Notes under the pieces: generated by a model
Seen by the model: the letters and a program-made list of their open reading frames with translations, nothing else
Database searches by the model: none
What the model was told of the DNA's origin: nothing
DNA from: Methanomethylovorans hollandica DSM 15978
GTDB taxonomy: Archaea > Halobacteriota > Methanosarcinia > Methanosarcinales > Methanosarcinaceae
DNA: 64,000 nucleotides
Reading direction: 5' to 3'
Assembly (NCBI RefSeq): GCF_000328665.1
Contig: NC_019972.1
Coordinates: 221,110 to 285,109, forward strand
Program-made: the position numbers and the translations under genes
Shown: piece by piece, positions 51,951-60,985 of the stretch
Position numbering within the stretch: the stretch's first letter is position 1
How the letters are laid out: each line of letters begins with the position of its first letter

Positions 51951-52103
51951 TAAGTGTATGTTTTTTTTCATTTTTTCAAATTGCAATAAGATTGTTATTT
52001 TCATTGGAATCTTCAGACATTATTTTGTACAATATTTTTTTGTAGATATTCCCCTAGAGTAAAAATATATATTTGTTGTGTGCAAAATATCTATGTGATA
52101 AGT

Positions 52104-53144
52104 ATGGGAAAAGAAATGATTATTGAAGAGGTAAAAAATCCATGGCGATTAAGGAATGGGGTTGTTGTATTTGATATCGAGACAGAATATATTCATGATT
52201 TTTCTATCGAAGCGAAGAAGATGCTTAATTTCAAATGTGGAGTGGCTTTTGTATATAATGATGGAGAATGGTATCGTTTTTACAAGCCCGAAGAGCTTGT
52301 GAAACTGCTGAAAAAAGCAAAGACAATTGTTTCTTACAATGGAGAAGGATTTGATTTTCTTGTTCTTGAGAAACACGGGCTGAAAATTATTGAGTGTGGG
52401 ACTGATCGATGGAAACCAACTAAATGTGATTCTTTTGATATAATGCATACCATACAGAATTTACGAGAAGATTCTAACAAGAAGTATCCAAGTCTTGAGG
52501 AAATGATGAAAAGTCATTACGGTATTTCAAAAACACCTCATGATCCTGATAACATTGAAGATCTTATGAAACACTGCTTAGAAGATGTAAAATATACCAA
52601 AAAGCTATATGAAGAAAAGACGTGGTTAGTTCCTGTCAAAGAAAGGCCTGAAAAAAGAGAGTGGGAAGCTGATTATGACAATGATCTATATGCTGTGGTT
52701 GATGATGGGGAGAACTGTACACGTATAATAGATTTTGGAATGCCAATTGCATATACAAAACAGAGAATTAATGATCTTCCTGGAGAAATTCGGTGTCCTC
52801 TATGTGGAAAGGGCATCCTGCAGATGTATTCTGTCTACAGAGCAATTGAAAATGAAATAGAGTGTCCAGAGTGCCATGGTTTAATTGGATTTGTTGCAGG
52901 AACAAATGAAATAATGTACAAGAGGACTAAAGAAGAACTTGAATCCAATGTATGTCCGAATTGTAAAAAATACTTGGGCTCAAGTGGATATGAACACCAT
53001 GGATATGGTGCAGGATCTGGTTACATTAGTTCTGGCAGGAGAATATGCTCAAATTGTAGTAAAGGATGCTATGAGTGGGAAAAAGATGATACTCCCGGTT
53101 TTCGTGATAGTTATCAAGGAAAATGCTGCAATTGCGGAGAATAA
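52104..53144 (+). CDS. DEDD-type 3'-5' exonuclease with C-terminal zinc ribbons
   Basis: The product is 346 residues. Exonuclease motifs are VVFDIETEYIHDF (I), TIVSYNGEGFDFLVLEKHG (II) and HCLEDVKYTKKLYEE (III), as in RNase-H-like DEDD nucleases. The C-terminal half holds CPLCGKG...CPECHG and CPNCKKY...CSNCSKGC, two zinc ribbons. The ATG at 52104 follows GTGAT; a TATA-like AAATATATATTT lies about 35 bases upstream. It may trim or repair element DNA. Confidence 0.83.
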   Translation: MGKEMIIEEVKNPWRLRNGVVVFDIETEYIHDFSIEAKKMLNFKCGVAFVYNDGEWYRFYKPEELVKLLKKAKTIVSYNGEGFDFLVLEKHGLKIIECGTDRWKPTKCDSFDIMHTIQNLREDSNKKYPSLEEMMKSHYGISKTPHDPDNIEDLMKHCLEDVKYTKKLYEEKTWLVPVKERPEKREWEADYDNDLYAVVDDGENCTRIIDFGMPIAYTKQRINDLPGEIRCPLCGKGILQMYSVYRAIENEIECPECHGLIGFVAGTNEIMYKRTKEELESNVCPNCKKYLGSSGYEHHGYGAGSGYISSGRRICSNCSKGCYEWEKDDTPGFRDSYQGKCCNCGE

Positions 53145-53163
53145 GAGATAATATTTCTTTTTT

Positions 53164-53541
53164 TCAATCATTTTTTTCTCTAATCTCAATGTTGATAATT
53201 ATTTCCTGGTTGTTTTTGTGTTGAGTGATGATTACATGGTTTTCATTTATTTTCTTTATTTTGAAATCCATGTCGTTTAAACGATAGATTGATACATTTT
53301 CGTTTTCAGAGAGGTCATTCCAATCTTCTGTTATTCTGGGGTCTCCAGTTATGTATGCACATATTTTTCCTATATCCGGAATCTTACTCCTATATGCAAT
53401 AACATAGTCATAAAATAGTTTTATTGCTGAACGAAGTCCATCAGTTCTGTTTCTGATTAATCCTCTTTCTTTAAGATCATCGAGTTTTTCCAAATATCCT
53501 TCAGGAACTATAAGCCCGGTTATTTTTCCTTGTTGTGCCAT
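53164..53541 (-). CDS. RHH-like small regulator (125 aa), tandem copy 1
   Basis: The product begins MAQQGKITGLIVPEGYLEKLDDLKERGLIRNRTDGLRSAI, the strand-helix-helix pattern of a ribbon-helix-helix protein. The C-terminal 60 residues form a separate domain. The ATG at 53541 follows GAGGATTG. It is clearly homologous to the next gene over its full length. Such pairs often act as dimeric repressors. Confidence 0.7.
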   Translation of the reverse strand: MAQQGKITGLIVPEGYLEKLDDLKERGLIRNRTDGLRSAIKLFYDYVIAYRSKIPDIGKICAYITGDPRITEDWNDLSENENVSIYRLNDMDFKIKKINENHVIITQHKNNQEIIINIEIREKND

Positions 53542-53573
53542 TTTCAATCCTCAAAAAACTATTTTTTCATAAT

Positions 53574-53942
53574 TTATTTTTCTCTGCTCTCAATGTCGAT
53601 AATAATTTCTTTATTCTTTTTATATTGGGTAATGATGCCATGACGATTATTTATTTTCTTTAATCTAAAGCCGATGTCATTTAAGAGATAGATTGATACA
53701 TTTTCATTTTCAGATAATCTATCCCAATCTTCTACAATTCTCGAATCTCCAGTTGTAGAAGCAAACATGTTTCCCAAATTCAATTCATTCCTAAAAGCAA
53801 TAGCATGCTGATAGAAAACTTCTATTGCTAAAAGAACTCCTTCGGTTCTGTGTTTGATTAGTCCTTTTTCTTTTAGATCATCGAGCTTTTTTAAACATTC
53901 TTCAGGAAGCCTAAATCCTGTGACTTTTCCTTGTTGTGGCAT
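53574..53942 (-). CDS. RHH-like small regulator (122 aa), tandem copy 2
   Basis: The product begins MPQQGKVTGFRLPEECLKKLDDLKEKGLIKHRTEGVLLAI and matches copy 1 throughout (SENENVSIYLLNDI against SENENVSIYRLNDM). A GAGGA box precedes the ATG at 53942. The two genes are adjacent and arose by tandem duplication. The targets are unknown. Confidence 0.7.
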   Translation of the reverse strand: MPQQGKVTGFRLPEECLKKLDDLKEKGLIKHRTEGVLLAIEVFYQHAIAFRNELNLGNMFASTTGDSRIVEDWDRLSENENVSIYLLNDIGFRLKKINNRHGIITQYKKNKEIIIDIESREK

Positions 53943-53966
53943 ATTCATTCCTCAAAATGGTATTTT

Positions 53967-54758
53967 TTAATATTCTGTTTCATTCAACATTGTGAGATCC
54001 CAATGTGATATCCAATTATATATAGGATAGATTTGCTGTGGAACTATGCTATTTCCTATTACTTCAAGGCGGTCCAGTTGGTTGGTAATCCCATGAGCCA
54101 CTCTGTCCACACGGGGTTCAGAGTTCCAGCATGTCCCTGTTCTTTCAGAGTTCCATAAGTGGGACGTTTGCTGTTGTTTCCAGCGAATCTGGCTTGCATT
54201 AAGTCTGTTATAGTAATCATAGAATGAGTAGGAGTTGGGATCAGCTTTTGGTTTCCAGTGATATCCGATAACAAAGATCCTTTCGCGATGATGGGGAGCT
54301 CCGGCATGGGCAGCTTTCCAGCATCCCCATCCGACAAGATACCCCATTTTGGCCATGTCACTAAGAACTCCTCGAAAGAACCTTCCAGAGTCGATTGAAA
54401 GGATCCCTGGGACGTTCTCAAGCACGATCCATCTTGGAAGAATGCTGCGAATGGTCTTTCGCATGTTTCCCCAGAGATTACGCTCATCATAAGTACCCAT
54501 ACGTTTTCCATTAATACTGAATGGCTGGCAGGGTATGCCTCCAGATATGATATCGACTTGGTCAATGCCTGCTTTTCTGATAGTACTCCGATTGACATTT
54601 TTTACATTTCTCCATTTTGGAATATCTGGCCAGTGTCTGCATAGAATATTGTAAGGAAAATCATTTATTTCGGCCATTCCAATAGTTTCAATACCAGCCC
54701 ATTCTGCAGCGATAGATGAGCTGCCTATACCTGTACATAGATCTAAATGGGTTAGCAT
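53967..54758 (-). CDS. DNA (cytosine-5) methyltransferase, phage-type
   Basis: The product is 263 residues. Motif I (LDLCTGIGSSSIAAEWAG), motif IV (SGGIPCQPFSINGKRMG) and motif VI (VLENVPGIL) are intact, followed by HHRERIFVIGYH (VIII) and VIGNSIVPQQ (X). It is compact like many phage or plasmid orphan methyltransferases. The upstream region has ACAAACATACC, a partial form of the A-tract element. The recognition sequence is unknown. Confidence 0.92.
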   Translation of the reverse strand: MLTHLDLCTGIGSSSIAAEWAGIETIGMAEINDFPYNILCRHWPDIPKWRNVKNVNRSTIRKAGIDQVDIISGGIPCQPFSINGKRMGTYDERNLWGNMRKTIRSILPRWIVLENVPGILSIDSGRFFRGVLSDMAKMGYLVGWGCWKAAHAGAPHHRERIFVIGYHWKPKADPNSYSFYDYYNRLNASQIRWKQQQTSHLWNSERTGTCWNSEPRVDRVAHGITNQLDRLEVIGNSIVPQQIYPIYNWISHWDLTMLNETEY

Positions 54759-54812
54759 ATGGTATGTTTGTTATTATTTAGATGATAAAAAAATGAATCA
54801 GCCGTTTTTTGA

Positions 54813-55220
54813 TTATCTGAAGGAAATATATTGATTAAAAAGGAATCTAATACTACTTAATACAAAAACAATGTATACAAATAAAACTGTTACGAATAAA
54901 TGTAGTTCTTGCTTGTTTTTTTCAGTATTTTTCATATAACGGAGTCCCATCGAGCTTATGTGAATGGGAATTATAAAAGCACTTGATATGAGAACAATTG
55001 AACACAAAAAAAAGAGGGTTTTGATAAGTGGTGTTATATTGCTCAAAGGATGTTCGTTTTGAAAGTATATTGTAGCTAAGGACACCCCTAAAAAGATTCC
55101 GGAGTCGATTAATTTGATTGTTTTGGGATACACTATGATTTGCTCCTTACCTATAAATTTCAATTGTTCTAATGATATATAAATATGATATGTTTTAATT
55201 TGATCTGAGTAGTAGTTCAC
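54813..55220 (-). CDS. Membrane protein (135 aa), GTG start
   Basis: The product starts with GTG overlapping the TGA of the upstream gene (GTGA), so translation is coupled. Three or more hydrophobic segments are visible (LIDSGIFLGVSLATIYF, TLFFLCSIVLISSAFIIPI, LFVTVLFVYIVFVLSS). No family was recognised. It probably forms a complex with the preceding membrane protein. Confidence 0.65.
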   Translation of the reverse strand: MNYYSDQIKTYHIYISLEQLKFIGKEQIIVYPKTIKLIDSGIFLGVSLATIYFQNEHPLSNITPLIKTLFFLCSIVLISSAFIIPIHISSMGLRYMKNTEKNKQELHLFVTVLFVYIVFVLSSIRFLFNQYISFR

Positions 55221-55684
55221 TGTAGAAATAACTCAACACAATAGAAGAACAGTACTATTCCTGGTATAACTCCTATTATTGTTGGTAAAATGAAACCATC
55301 TGAGTCGGCTCTGATATAAATTCTTTGTATAAATAATGATATGCCACATACAAAACATACTATACTCGGTAATAATATAGCAATATCAGTGAGGTATAAC
55401 CGGTATGCTAGTTGATATGACGATATCCAAAACAAGAAGGATATAATAAGGTATAATGAAGATAAAACTGCAGGTAATGATATAAATTCATCTATGGTTG
55501 CAGATGAAGAAGCAGTTGAAAAAGATGATTTAATTATTATTAGATTAGCAATGATTATGAGAGTTACAAATGTTTTGGAAAATGCTTGGTGGAAATATAT
55601 TAGAATTAGAATTTCGATTATTAGAATTAATCCTGCAATGATAGACCAATTCTCAGTATGGCAGTTGTTATTATCTAAAGACAT
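55217..55684 (-). CDS. Multi-span membrane protein (155 aa)
   Basis: About five hydrophobic segments are visible, starting with IIAGLILIIEILILIYF and ending with TIIGVIPGIVLFFYCVELF. The ATG at 55684 follows GGAAG. It overlaps the next membrane gene by four bases. Function unknown; the pair may form one membrane complex. Confidence 0.68.
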   Translation of the reverse strand: MSLDNNNCHTENWSIIAGLILIIEILILIYFHQAFSKTFVTLIIIANLIIIKSSFSTASSSATIDEFISLPAVLSSLYLIISFLFWISSYQLAYRLYLTDIAILLPSIVCFVCGISLFIQRIYIRADSDGFILPTIIGVIPGIVLFFYCVELFLQ

Positions 55685-55731
55685 TGGTGTACTTCCTTTA
55701 GCAGTTGAAAAATATATACAAGTGTATATTA

Positions 55732-55959
55732 TTATCTGCAGTTGTTGATTTCATAAAGGTTGCATTCCTTGATAGCTTCTGAGAAGGTAGTAAATTTCTT
55801 TATTACTTCACCACTTTTGATATCGAATATTTCGAATGTGTTTTCTTTCAGGTTCTTTCGCAGAGATAGACCAAGCCTTGCAGCTAGATCATACTCTACA
55901 AGGGAATAATCTGTATTTCGACTAGCTGGTTTGTTGAACTCATTTTCAGTAAGCATCAT
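55732..55959 (-). CDS. Small hypothetical protein (75 aa)
   Basis: The product begins MMLTENEFNKPASRN and is soluble. The C-terminal half (FEIFDIKSGEVIKKFTTFSEAIKECN) looks like a short beta-hairpin-helix module seen in small DNA-associated proteins, without a firm family. A TATA-like AAATATATCAT lies about 30 bases upstream, so the mRNA has at most a short leader. Confidence 0.55.
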   Translation of the reverse strand: MMLTENEFNKPASRNTDYSLVEYDLAARLGLSLRKNLKENTFEIFDIKSGEVIKKFTTFSEAIKECNLYEINNCR

Positions 55960-56002
55960 AATATTCTATTATTTGGGATATGATATATTTGATTGTTGGG
56001 TT

Positions 56003-56557
56003 TTAGAAAAGTGTCATTTGTACAGTGGATTTGCGAGATGTTATCATCTCAACTACGGGGGAAGTAACGGTTTCGACTATTTCTACTTTAGCTATTCCTC
56101 TTCTCTTAAATATAAGATTGATCTCGGATCCTTCAGGATATTCTACTTTTTTCTGAATATCCAGAGTTCCTTTTACATAATCTCGGCCATATATTTTTGA
56201 TGAATAACTCTCGGCAAATTGTAGATTCATAGAAATAATCCCAGTAAAACCAGATTCAACGTACATGAATCCTATTCTAGTTGTGTCTATTTTAAATCCT
56301 CTTCCTGCCCTAGATACTGCGAACTCTCCTTCCTCTTGTGAATAAGTTGGTATTATTGAGATATAGCAAATAGCAAAACCATCTGTTATTTTAAATGTCT
56401 GAATAGAATTTTCCGTTGTTTCGTTTTTCTTATATATCAACGGTATAAGTCGTTGCCATATTGACCCTTCAAAAACATGACAGGGATCTCCTATCAAAGT
56501 CAGATGGTCTTGTATAGTGAATTTGTGTTCTTTTTCAGGAATTATCTCAATCTGCAT
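56003..56557 (-). CDS. Hypothetical protein (184 aa) ending in a short PIP-like motif
   Basis: This is a soluble, strand-rich protein without recognised domain. It ends with STVQMTLF, which resembles the start of a PIP box (QxxL) but stops after LF. It lies next to the tRNA-Gln gene in the same orientation. Function unknown. Confidence 0.65.
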   Translation of the reverse strand: MQIEIIPEKEHKFTIQDHLTLIGDPCHVFEGSIWQRLIPLIYKKNETTENSIQTFKITDGFAICYISIIPTYSQEEGEFAVSRAGRGFKIDTTRIGFMYVESGFTGIISMNLQFAESYSSKIYGRDYVKGTLDIQKKVEYPEGSEINLIFKRRGIAKVEIVETVTSPVVEMITSRKSTVQMTLF

Positions 56558-56579
56558 AGTATTTACTCCATGAATTAAG

Positions 56580-56652
56580 TAGCTCCGACCGGATTCGAAC
56601 CAGTGTTACAGGATTCAAAGTCCTATATGATTGACCACTACACTACGGAGCT
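56580..56652 (-). tRNA. tRNA-Gln (anticodon UUG)
   Basis: The minus strand folds into a full cloverleaf: acceptor AGCTCCG/CGGAGCT, D-arm around GTGTAGTGGTCAATC, anticodon stem TAGGA/TCCTG with loop CTTTGAA (anticodon TTG), and T-arm CTGG-TTCGAAT-CCGG. The discriminator is A and CCA is not encoded. A TATA box and an A7-CATAC element precede it. A tRNA on the element may help translation or be an integration site. Confidence 0.92.
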
Positions 56653-56671
56653 GCAATATGTTTTGTTATTT

Positions 56672-56709
56672 GTATGTTTTTTTATGAGTAGTTATATGAT
56701 ATAAATATT
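56672..56709 (-). promoter_or_regulatory. tRNA-Gln promoter: TATA plus A7-CATAC element
   Basis: On the minus strand an AT-rich box (AATATTTATATCATAT, 56709-56694) lies 20-26 bases before A7-CATAC (56683-56672). The tRNA begins about 20 bases further on. The element is therefore not limited to protein genes. Confidence 0.55.
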
Positions 56710-56783
56710 ATATTTTTGTGGCCAGAAAGGATTAATAGTTACAGGCACATTAAAAACATCGTAATAAAAATTTGGTGAAAACC

Positions 56784-58010
56784 ATGAAACGAGGACAAAT
56801 AATGATTTATGGAGTCGTAGCTGTGCTTCTTATTTGTGTTACAGGAGCTATTGCTGTGGCTGTAGATATACCTGAAACAGATACTGTTTCAGAGGATAGC
56901 ATGATTGGTGTCGGTATTAGTAATGCTGAAATGACTGATAGATTAGTTCCTGATCCGTATTATGGAAGCATGATGATAAAGGAAGGAGAAACTGATAGTT
57001 TTGAATTTGTTCTGAAAAATCCAGGAGAAACAACAGCAAATGTTAATTTTTCTGTATATAATCCAGGATATTCTCAGTATCCTATTGATCCAAGCTGGAT
57101 TACTATTACTCCTTCGTCTGTATCCATCGAAGCAGGAAAGAGTATCAATGTCAAGGTTGATGTGGCCATACCTGAAGGAACAAAAGTCGCAACTTATGAC
57201 TGCATGTTGAATATTTCAGATGCACAGGGCATTGCGAGTGCAGTTATGGTGATGGTTGATGTATATGCTGATACTAGTATACAGTTCACCCCATATTCAA
57301 TATATGATTGGGTAGAAGCTGGAAAAGAATACACATATAATATTACCATAAACAATACAGGAACAAAAGAAGTTTCAATCGATCCAAAATTGAGTAATGA
57401 AATTGGTTATTCTTATCCGGGAGCCGTGTCTGCGTTTGGAAATGATGATATTGAAATAACCAGTCCTTCAAGTGTTCTCCCTGGGGAGAGTGCAATCGTA
57501 AAATTGAAACTGACAGTACCAGAAGGATCTAAAGGTGAATTTTATGGTAGTGTTGATTTGAATATTAATGATTCGAGTATATATGAGGACAGTGATCAGG
57601 TTTCACTTAATTTCCATGTACCTGTAGCACCTTCAGAACCATACCAGATTCCATTCAAAGTTAAAGAAAATGGAACTGCTACTATAGAGCTAAAGTCAAC
57701 AAGACCTCAATTTTACTCAATGAAAAGCTATGCTGATCCATCTTTTACTGTAAAGATATATGATCCTCAGGGCAAGGAAGTTAGTCCTACTTTGATGAGC
57801 AATATGTATGGAGGATCTGTGAGTTTAGCAAGTAATCCATACTTAATGATTGCTAATCTTGCCAGCAGTATTTCTGGATATCAGGACAATGTACAGCAAT
57901 ACATAGATACTTATGATGTAAATGTTACTCCAGGCACATGGACATTATCTGTACTGCCTTCTGCAACTGAGAGCTTCGATTATTCTATTGAGATTAAACC
58001 ATCTCAGTAA
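56784..58010 (+). CDS. Secreted protein with NEW3/COG1470-like beta domains
   Basis: The product is 408 residues with an N-terminal signal or membrane anchor (MIYGVVAVLLICVTGAIAVAV). Two immunoglobulin-like repeats follow, with SVSIEAGKSINVKVDVAIPEGTK and SVLPGESAIVKLKLTVPEGSK, the pattern of NEW3/COG1470 alpha-galactosidase-associated domains. It is probably a cell-surface protein. The ATG at 56784 follows GGTGA; the upstream TTG is part of that region. It is divergent from the tRNA. Confidence 0.78.
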   Translation: MKRGQIMIYGVVAVLLICVTGAIAVAVDIPETDTVSEDSMIGVGISNAEMTDRLVPDPYYGSMMIKEGETDSFEFVLKNPGETTANVNFSVYNPGYSQYPIDPSWITITPSSVSIEAGKSINVKVDVAIPEGTKVATYDCMLNISDAQGIASAVMVMVDVYADTSIQFTPYSIYDWVEAGKEYTYNITINNTGTKEVSIDPKLSNEIGYSYPGAVSAFGNDDIEITSPSSVLPGESAIVKLKLTVPEGSKGEFYGSVDLNINDSSIYEDSDQVSLNFHVPVAPSEPYQIPFKVKENGTATIELKSTRPQFYSMKSYADPSFTVKIYDPQGKEVSPTLMSNMYGGSVSLASNPYLMIANLASSISGYQDNVQQYIDTYDVNVTPGTWTLSVLPSATESFDYSIEIKPSQ

Positions 58011-58021
58011 TATTGAATATC

Positions 58022-58058
58022 AAAATATCCGTCATATAAGGTGATGGATATCTTTTTT
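58022..58058 (+). terminator. Hairpin-T8 terminator
   Basis: ATATCCGTCA-tataagg-TGATGGATAT is followed by C and eight T, just after the stop of the NEW3-like gene. It fits an intrinsic terminator on the plus strand. Confidence 0.65.
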
Positions 58059-58118
58059 TTGATCAGAAAAAACGTGGTTAAAAAATAATGATGAATTTCA
58101 ACCATAAGGAATTAAAAA

Positions 58119-58283
58119 CTAGTTCTGAATTGCTATAATGGATTCTTTAGTTGCGTTAAGCTCACTTCTTTCTCCAAGTTCTATTATATTTGTAGAACTG
58201 CAGAAGGGACATTTCTTTCCTGGATGTAGTTCATCCCGATCAAATTTTGCATGGCAATGTTTACATTTTATTATTATATGCAT
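58119..58283 (-). CDS. Small zinc-ribbon protein (54 aa)
   Basis: A 54-residue frame begins at the ATG at 58283. It contains CKHC and CPFC, a compact CxxC-x14-CxxC zinc ribbon, then a polar helix. An A7-CATAC element lies 25 bases upstream. It ends with TAG. Such small zinc ribbons often bind nucleic acid or act as transcription accessory factors; the role is inferred. Confidence 0.7.
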   Translation of the reverse strand: MHIIIKCKHCHAKFDRDELHPGKKCPFCSSTNIIELGERSELNATKESIIAIQN

Positions 58284-58302
58284 AAAATATCACCTGAAAA
58301 AT

Positions 58303-58314
58303 GTATGTTTTTTT
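58303..58314 (-). promoter_or_regulatory. A7-CATACA element of the small zinc-ribbon gene
   Basis: On the minus strand ACAAAAAAACATACATTTTTCAGG lies 25 bases before the ATG at 58283. No strong TATA box is visible because the terminator of the upstream gene occupies that site. Confidence 0.45.
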
Positions 58315-58338
58315 GTTAGACGAAAAAATAGAAAACAT

Positions 58339-58358
58339 GAGCGAAAGGTTGTTTCGCT
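58339..58358 (-). terminator. Hairpin terminator of the disaggregatase-like gene
   Basis: On the minus strand GAGCGAAA-caacc-TTTCGCTC is followed by a T-rich tract soon after the stop codon at 58360. Confidence 0.6.
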
Positions 58359-58359
58359 C

Positions 58360-60762
58360 TTAACTTGTTATAGTTAACTTTGGTCTCTGAGAAGTGTTTG
58401 ACCATTCTGAACTATAGAAAGCTATGTAATTGTTGCTTTCTGTCTTGGCTTTTAGGTAGAAACCAGTATTGTTGTAGTTGCCTTGTATGTATTCCTGTAC
58501 AAGTTCTGTGACATCAAATTGATAATATTTGTTGTCAGGTATAGTACTTGCAGGGAATTTGATTGAAGCATAAGGTGTGCTTCCCTGAGCAATTCCATTA
58601 TTATCATACCAGTTTCCTCCGGCTGTGGTCCAGGCAGTACCAGAAATACGGTTATTCCAGCTCACATAGTTTGGATCCCATTCTTTTGGTCTATATACTT
58701 CAACGACAGTATCTGCTGAACGAGTTGTACTTTCTGGATAATACCAATACAAATCCAAAGTTGCTTCTGATATTGTATCTGTTGGTTCAAATGCACTTAG
58801 ATCGAATAATAGCAAATCTCTGCATCCACTTGTACTCTTTCCAACATCAAGATAAGTAATTGTTGAAAATATCGTACTTGGAGATGATTCACGTAATCTG
58901 TTATCATTAGATGCTGCAAGTGTTACTGTACTGGTTGAATTTGTGTTGACAATAACTTGTACAGTATCAGTAGACTTCTGTCCTGCTGTATCAGTAACGG
59001 TTAGTGTTACTGTATATGTTCCTGCAGTTGAATAGGTCTTGGCTGTAGTCTTTCCTGTAGCTTCAGAAGTAATGCCATTTGATGCATCAAAATCCCATGA
59101 GTAAGATATTATGCCTTTATCGTCTGTCGATAAGCTTGCATCGAAACTGACAGATGAACCAAGTGTAACTGCTTTATCAGTACCTGCATTGGCTACTGGT
59201 AGATTATCTGTTTCGTTTGGCACTGAAGAACCGCTTTTAGATGCCTGTGCTGTATTACCATACCTACCAATATTGATCCTACCTCCGTTTGGTGAGGGTT
59301 CATTGCTGTAGGATGAGCTTGAATATCCGGTATCTATTAATGTACTGGATACTGAATCTGCTATCCATGTTCCACTTGAATAGTGCCCTGCTTTGCTCTT
59401 GAGATGATAGTCACGGGAAGCTACATTTGAATTTGTTGAGTCAATACATTGTGGGTTGACATTCAGGTTATTGGTTAGTGTAAAGCTACTACCATATGTC
59501 TGCCCATTCTTATTATTGTAGATATCATTATTCTGGACTACAAATTTGCAATGGGTAGAATCTGTATTCCATATCCCAACACCTGATCCAGTAACTGATG
59601 AAACACCATCTGAGTTCATAATAATGTTGTTCCGTATAGTAGTTGTATATGTCACATCCTGGATTGGTCTTCCACTCCGGGTAAACCATTTGATTCCTGC
59701 ATGACCTCCATCATCAAAAACATTGTTTTCGATTATTGTGTTATCAAAGCTGCATAGGACAATAGCAGCATTGCTGTATCCGGTATTGGATCCATACTGC
59801 CCGACCTTAGAAAAGGTATTATGGTATATATGTACATTCTTTGCATGGATTATGTCATCGGGATATGAGGCTGACATCCAGATTGCAGCACCAAGGACAT
59901 TATAGATTTTGTTGTTGTATATTTCAATGTTCTCGAATTTGTTCGTGCCTTCTTCAGTGGATTTGTCGAGCTGAATAGCTGGTCCTGTTGAACCTCCTCC
60001 AGTCAAAGATGAATAGAATATGTTATCATGTATTTTTACATTATATGCTCCTGTTGAAAGTCTACAAGCACTGTTTGTTCGGGTAAATACAATGTTATTA
60101 GAAACATCGATATCATGGGATGTTATTGCATATAGTGCATCATGTCCCATCTTATAAATATCATTCCCGGTGAATTTTATGACGTTACAGTTTCTTGTCT
60201 TTAGTCCGTCACTGCATCCCCATTCAAGGCGCATATCAGAAACTTCAATATTATCTGCCCCATCAAAATACATGAGAATATAATAAGAGTTTCCAAGGGA
60301 TACACCTTGATTATCACTGTTCCCATCAATAGTGAATCCTTTGATAGTAATATGATCGTCTTCTCCAGTGTTTGCTATCAAGGGAACATTCTCTGCCCAT
60401 CCGGCATTTTTGATGAGCTTTATTCGAGCAGTAGAATCGCCTGTTAGTATTGTATTAGCACCGACGTTAAGAGTACTGTCTATCCAGTATGTATTAGGAC
60501 CTCGTAAGTAAACAGTGCCTCCGCCCTGGCCTTTTATATATGTAAGAGCTTGGTTAATTTCAATGTGATCATTTGAACCGTCACATTTATAGTTCACAGT
60601 TCCGCTTGTGGTGCTTGTTCCGACATATACGGTAGCAGCTGCGGATAAACCAACGCTAAGAAAAGAAGTACATAGAAGACATAACAATACTAGTAAGATA
60701 TGACGGGATTTTGCCCATCTTACGCCTTTGACTATATTTTCTTCATAACTTCGTTTATTCAA
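58360..60762 (-). CDS. Secreted beta-helix/PKD/DNRLRE protein, disaggregatase-related
   Basis: The product is 800 residues, starting with TTG at 60762 after a GGAG box. A membrane/signal segment (HILLVLLCLLCTSFLSVGLSAAA) is followed by a right-handed beta-helix (DHIEINQAL, GGTVYLRG, NIEVSDMRLEW). A PKD domain (PVANAGTDKAVTLGSSVSF...YSWDFD) and a C-terminal DNRLRE domain (DNRLRESSPSTIFS) complete it. DNRLRE is the disaggregatase-related domain of Methanosarcina, where disaggregatase digests the methanochondroitin matrix. The enzyme may remodel host or neighbour cell walls. Confidence 0.85.
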   Translation of the reverse strand: MNKRSYEENIVKGVRWAKSRHILLVLLCLLCTSFLSVGLSAAATVYVGTSTTSGTVNYKCDGSNDHIEINQALTYIKGQGGGTVYLRGPNTYWIDSTLNVGANTILTGDSTARIKLIKNAGWAENVPLIANTGEDDHITIKGFTIDGNSDNQGVSLGNSYYILMYFDGADNIEVSDMRLEWGCSDGLKTRNCNVIKFTGNDIYKMGHDALYAITSHDIDVSNNIVFTRTNSACRLSTGAYNVKIHDNIFYSSLTGGGSTGPAIQLDKSTEEGTNKFENIEIYNNKIYNVLGAAIWMSASYPDDIIHAKNVHIYHNTFSKVGQYGSNTGYSNAAIVLCSFDNTIIENNVFDDGGHAGIKWFTRSGRPIQDVTYTTTIRNNIIMNSDGVSSVTGSGVGIWNTDSTHCKFVVQNNDIYNNKNGQTYGSSFTLTNNLNVNPQCIDSTNSNVASRDYHLKSKAGHYSSGTWIADSVSSTLIDTGYSSSSYSNEPSPNGGRINIGRYGNTAQASKSGSSVPNETDNLPVANAGTDKAVTLGSSVSFDASLSTDDKGIISYSWDFDASNGITSEATGKTTAKTYSTAGTYTVTLTVTDTAGQKSTDTVQVIVNTNSTSTVTLAASNDNRLRESSPSTIFSTITYLDVGKSTSGCRDLLLFDLSAFEPTDTISEATLDLYWYYPESTTRSADTVVEVYRPKEWDPNYVSWNNRISGTAWTTAGGNWYDNNGIAQGSTPYASIKFPASTIPDNKYYQFDVTELVQEYIQGNYNNTGFYLKAKTESNNYIAFYSSEWSNTSQRPKLTITS

Positions 60763-60985
60763 CTATTCACTCTCCTTTTTCTTTTTATGTTTGATTTTAC
60801 ACTCTAGTATCTTGACTTATCAGTTAACTAGAGATAGAGTATATCCACTATAGGACTATGATATTTGATGTAGTGACAACAGATAGATAATAACATATAA
60901 AGATTTGTACACAATTATATTTAAAAATATTAATGTTTGAATGTTAGTGCAAATGTATGTTTGTAATTTTTTAAAAAAAGAGGAG

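Noticed and set aside
54059..54598. 179-codon minus-strand frame inside the phage-type methyltransferase gene
   Set aside because: It is a shadow of the methyltransferase frame, whose motifs are intact.
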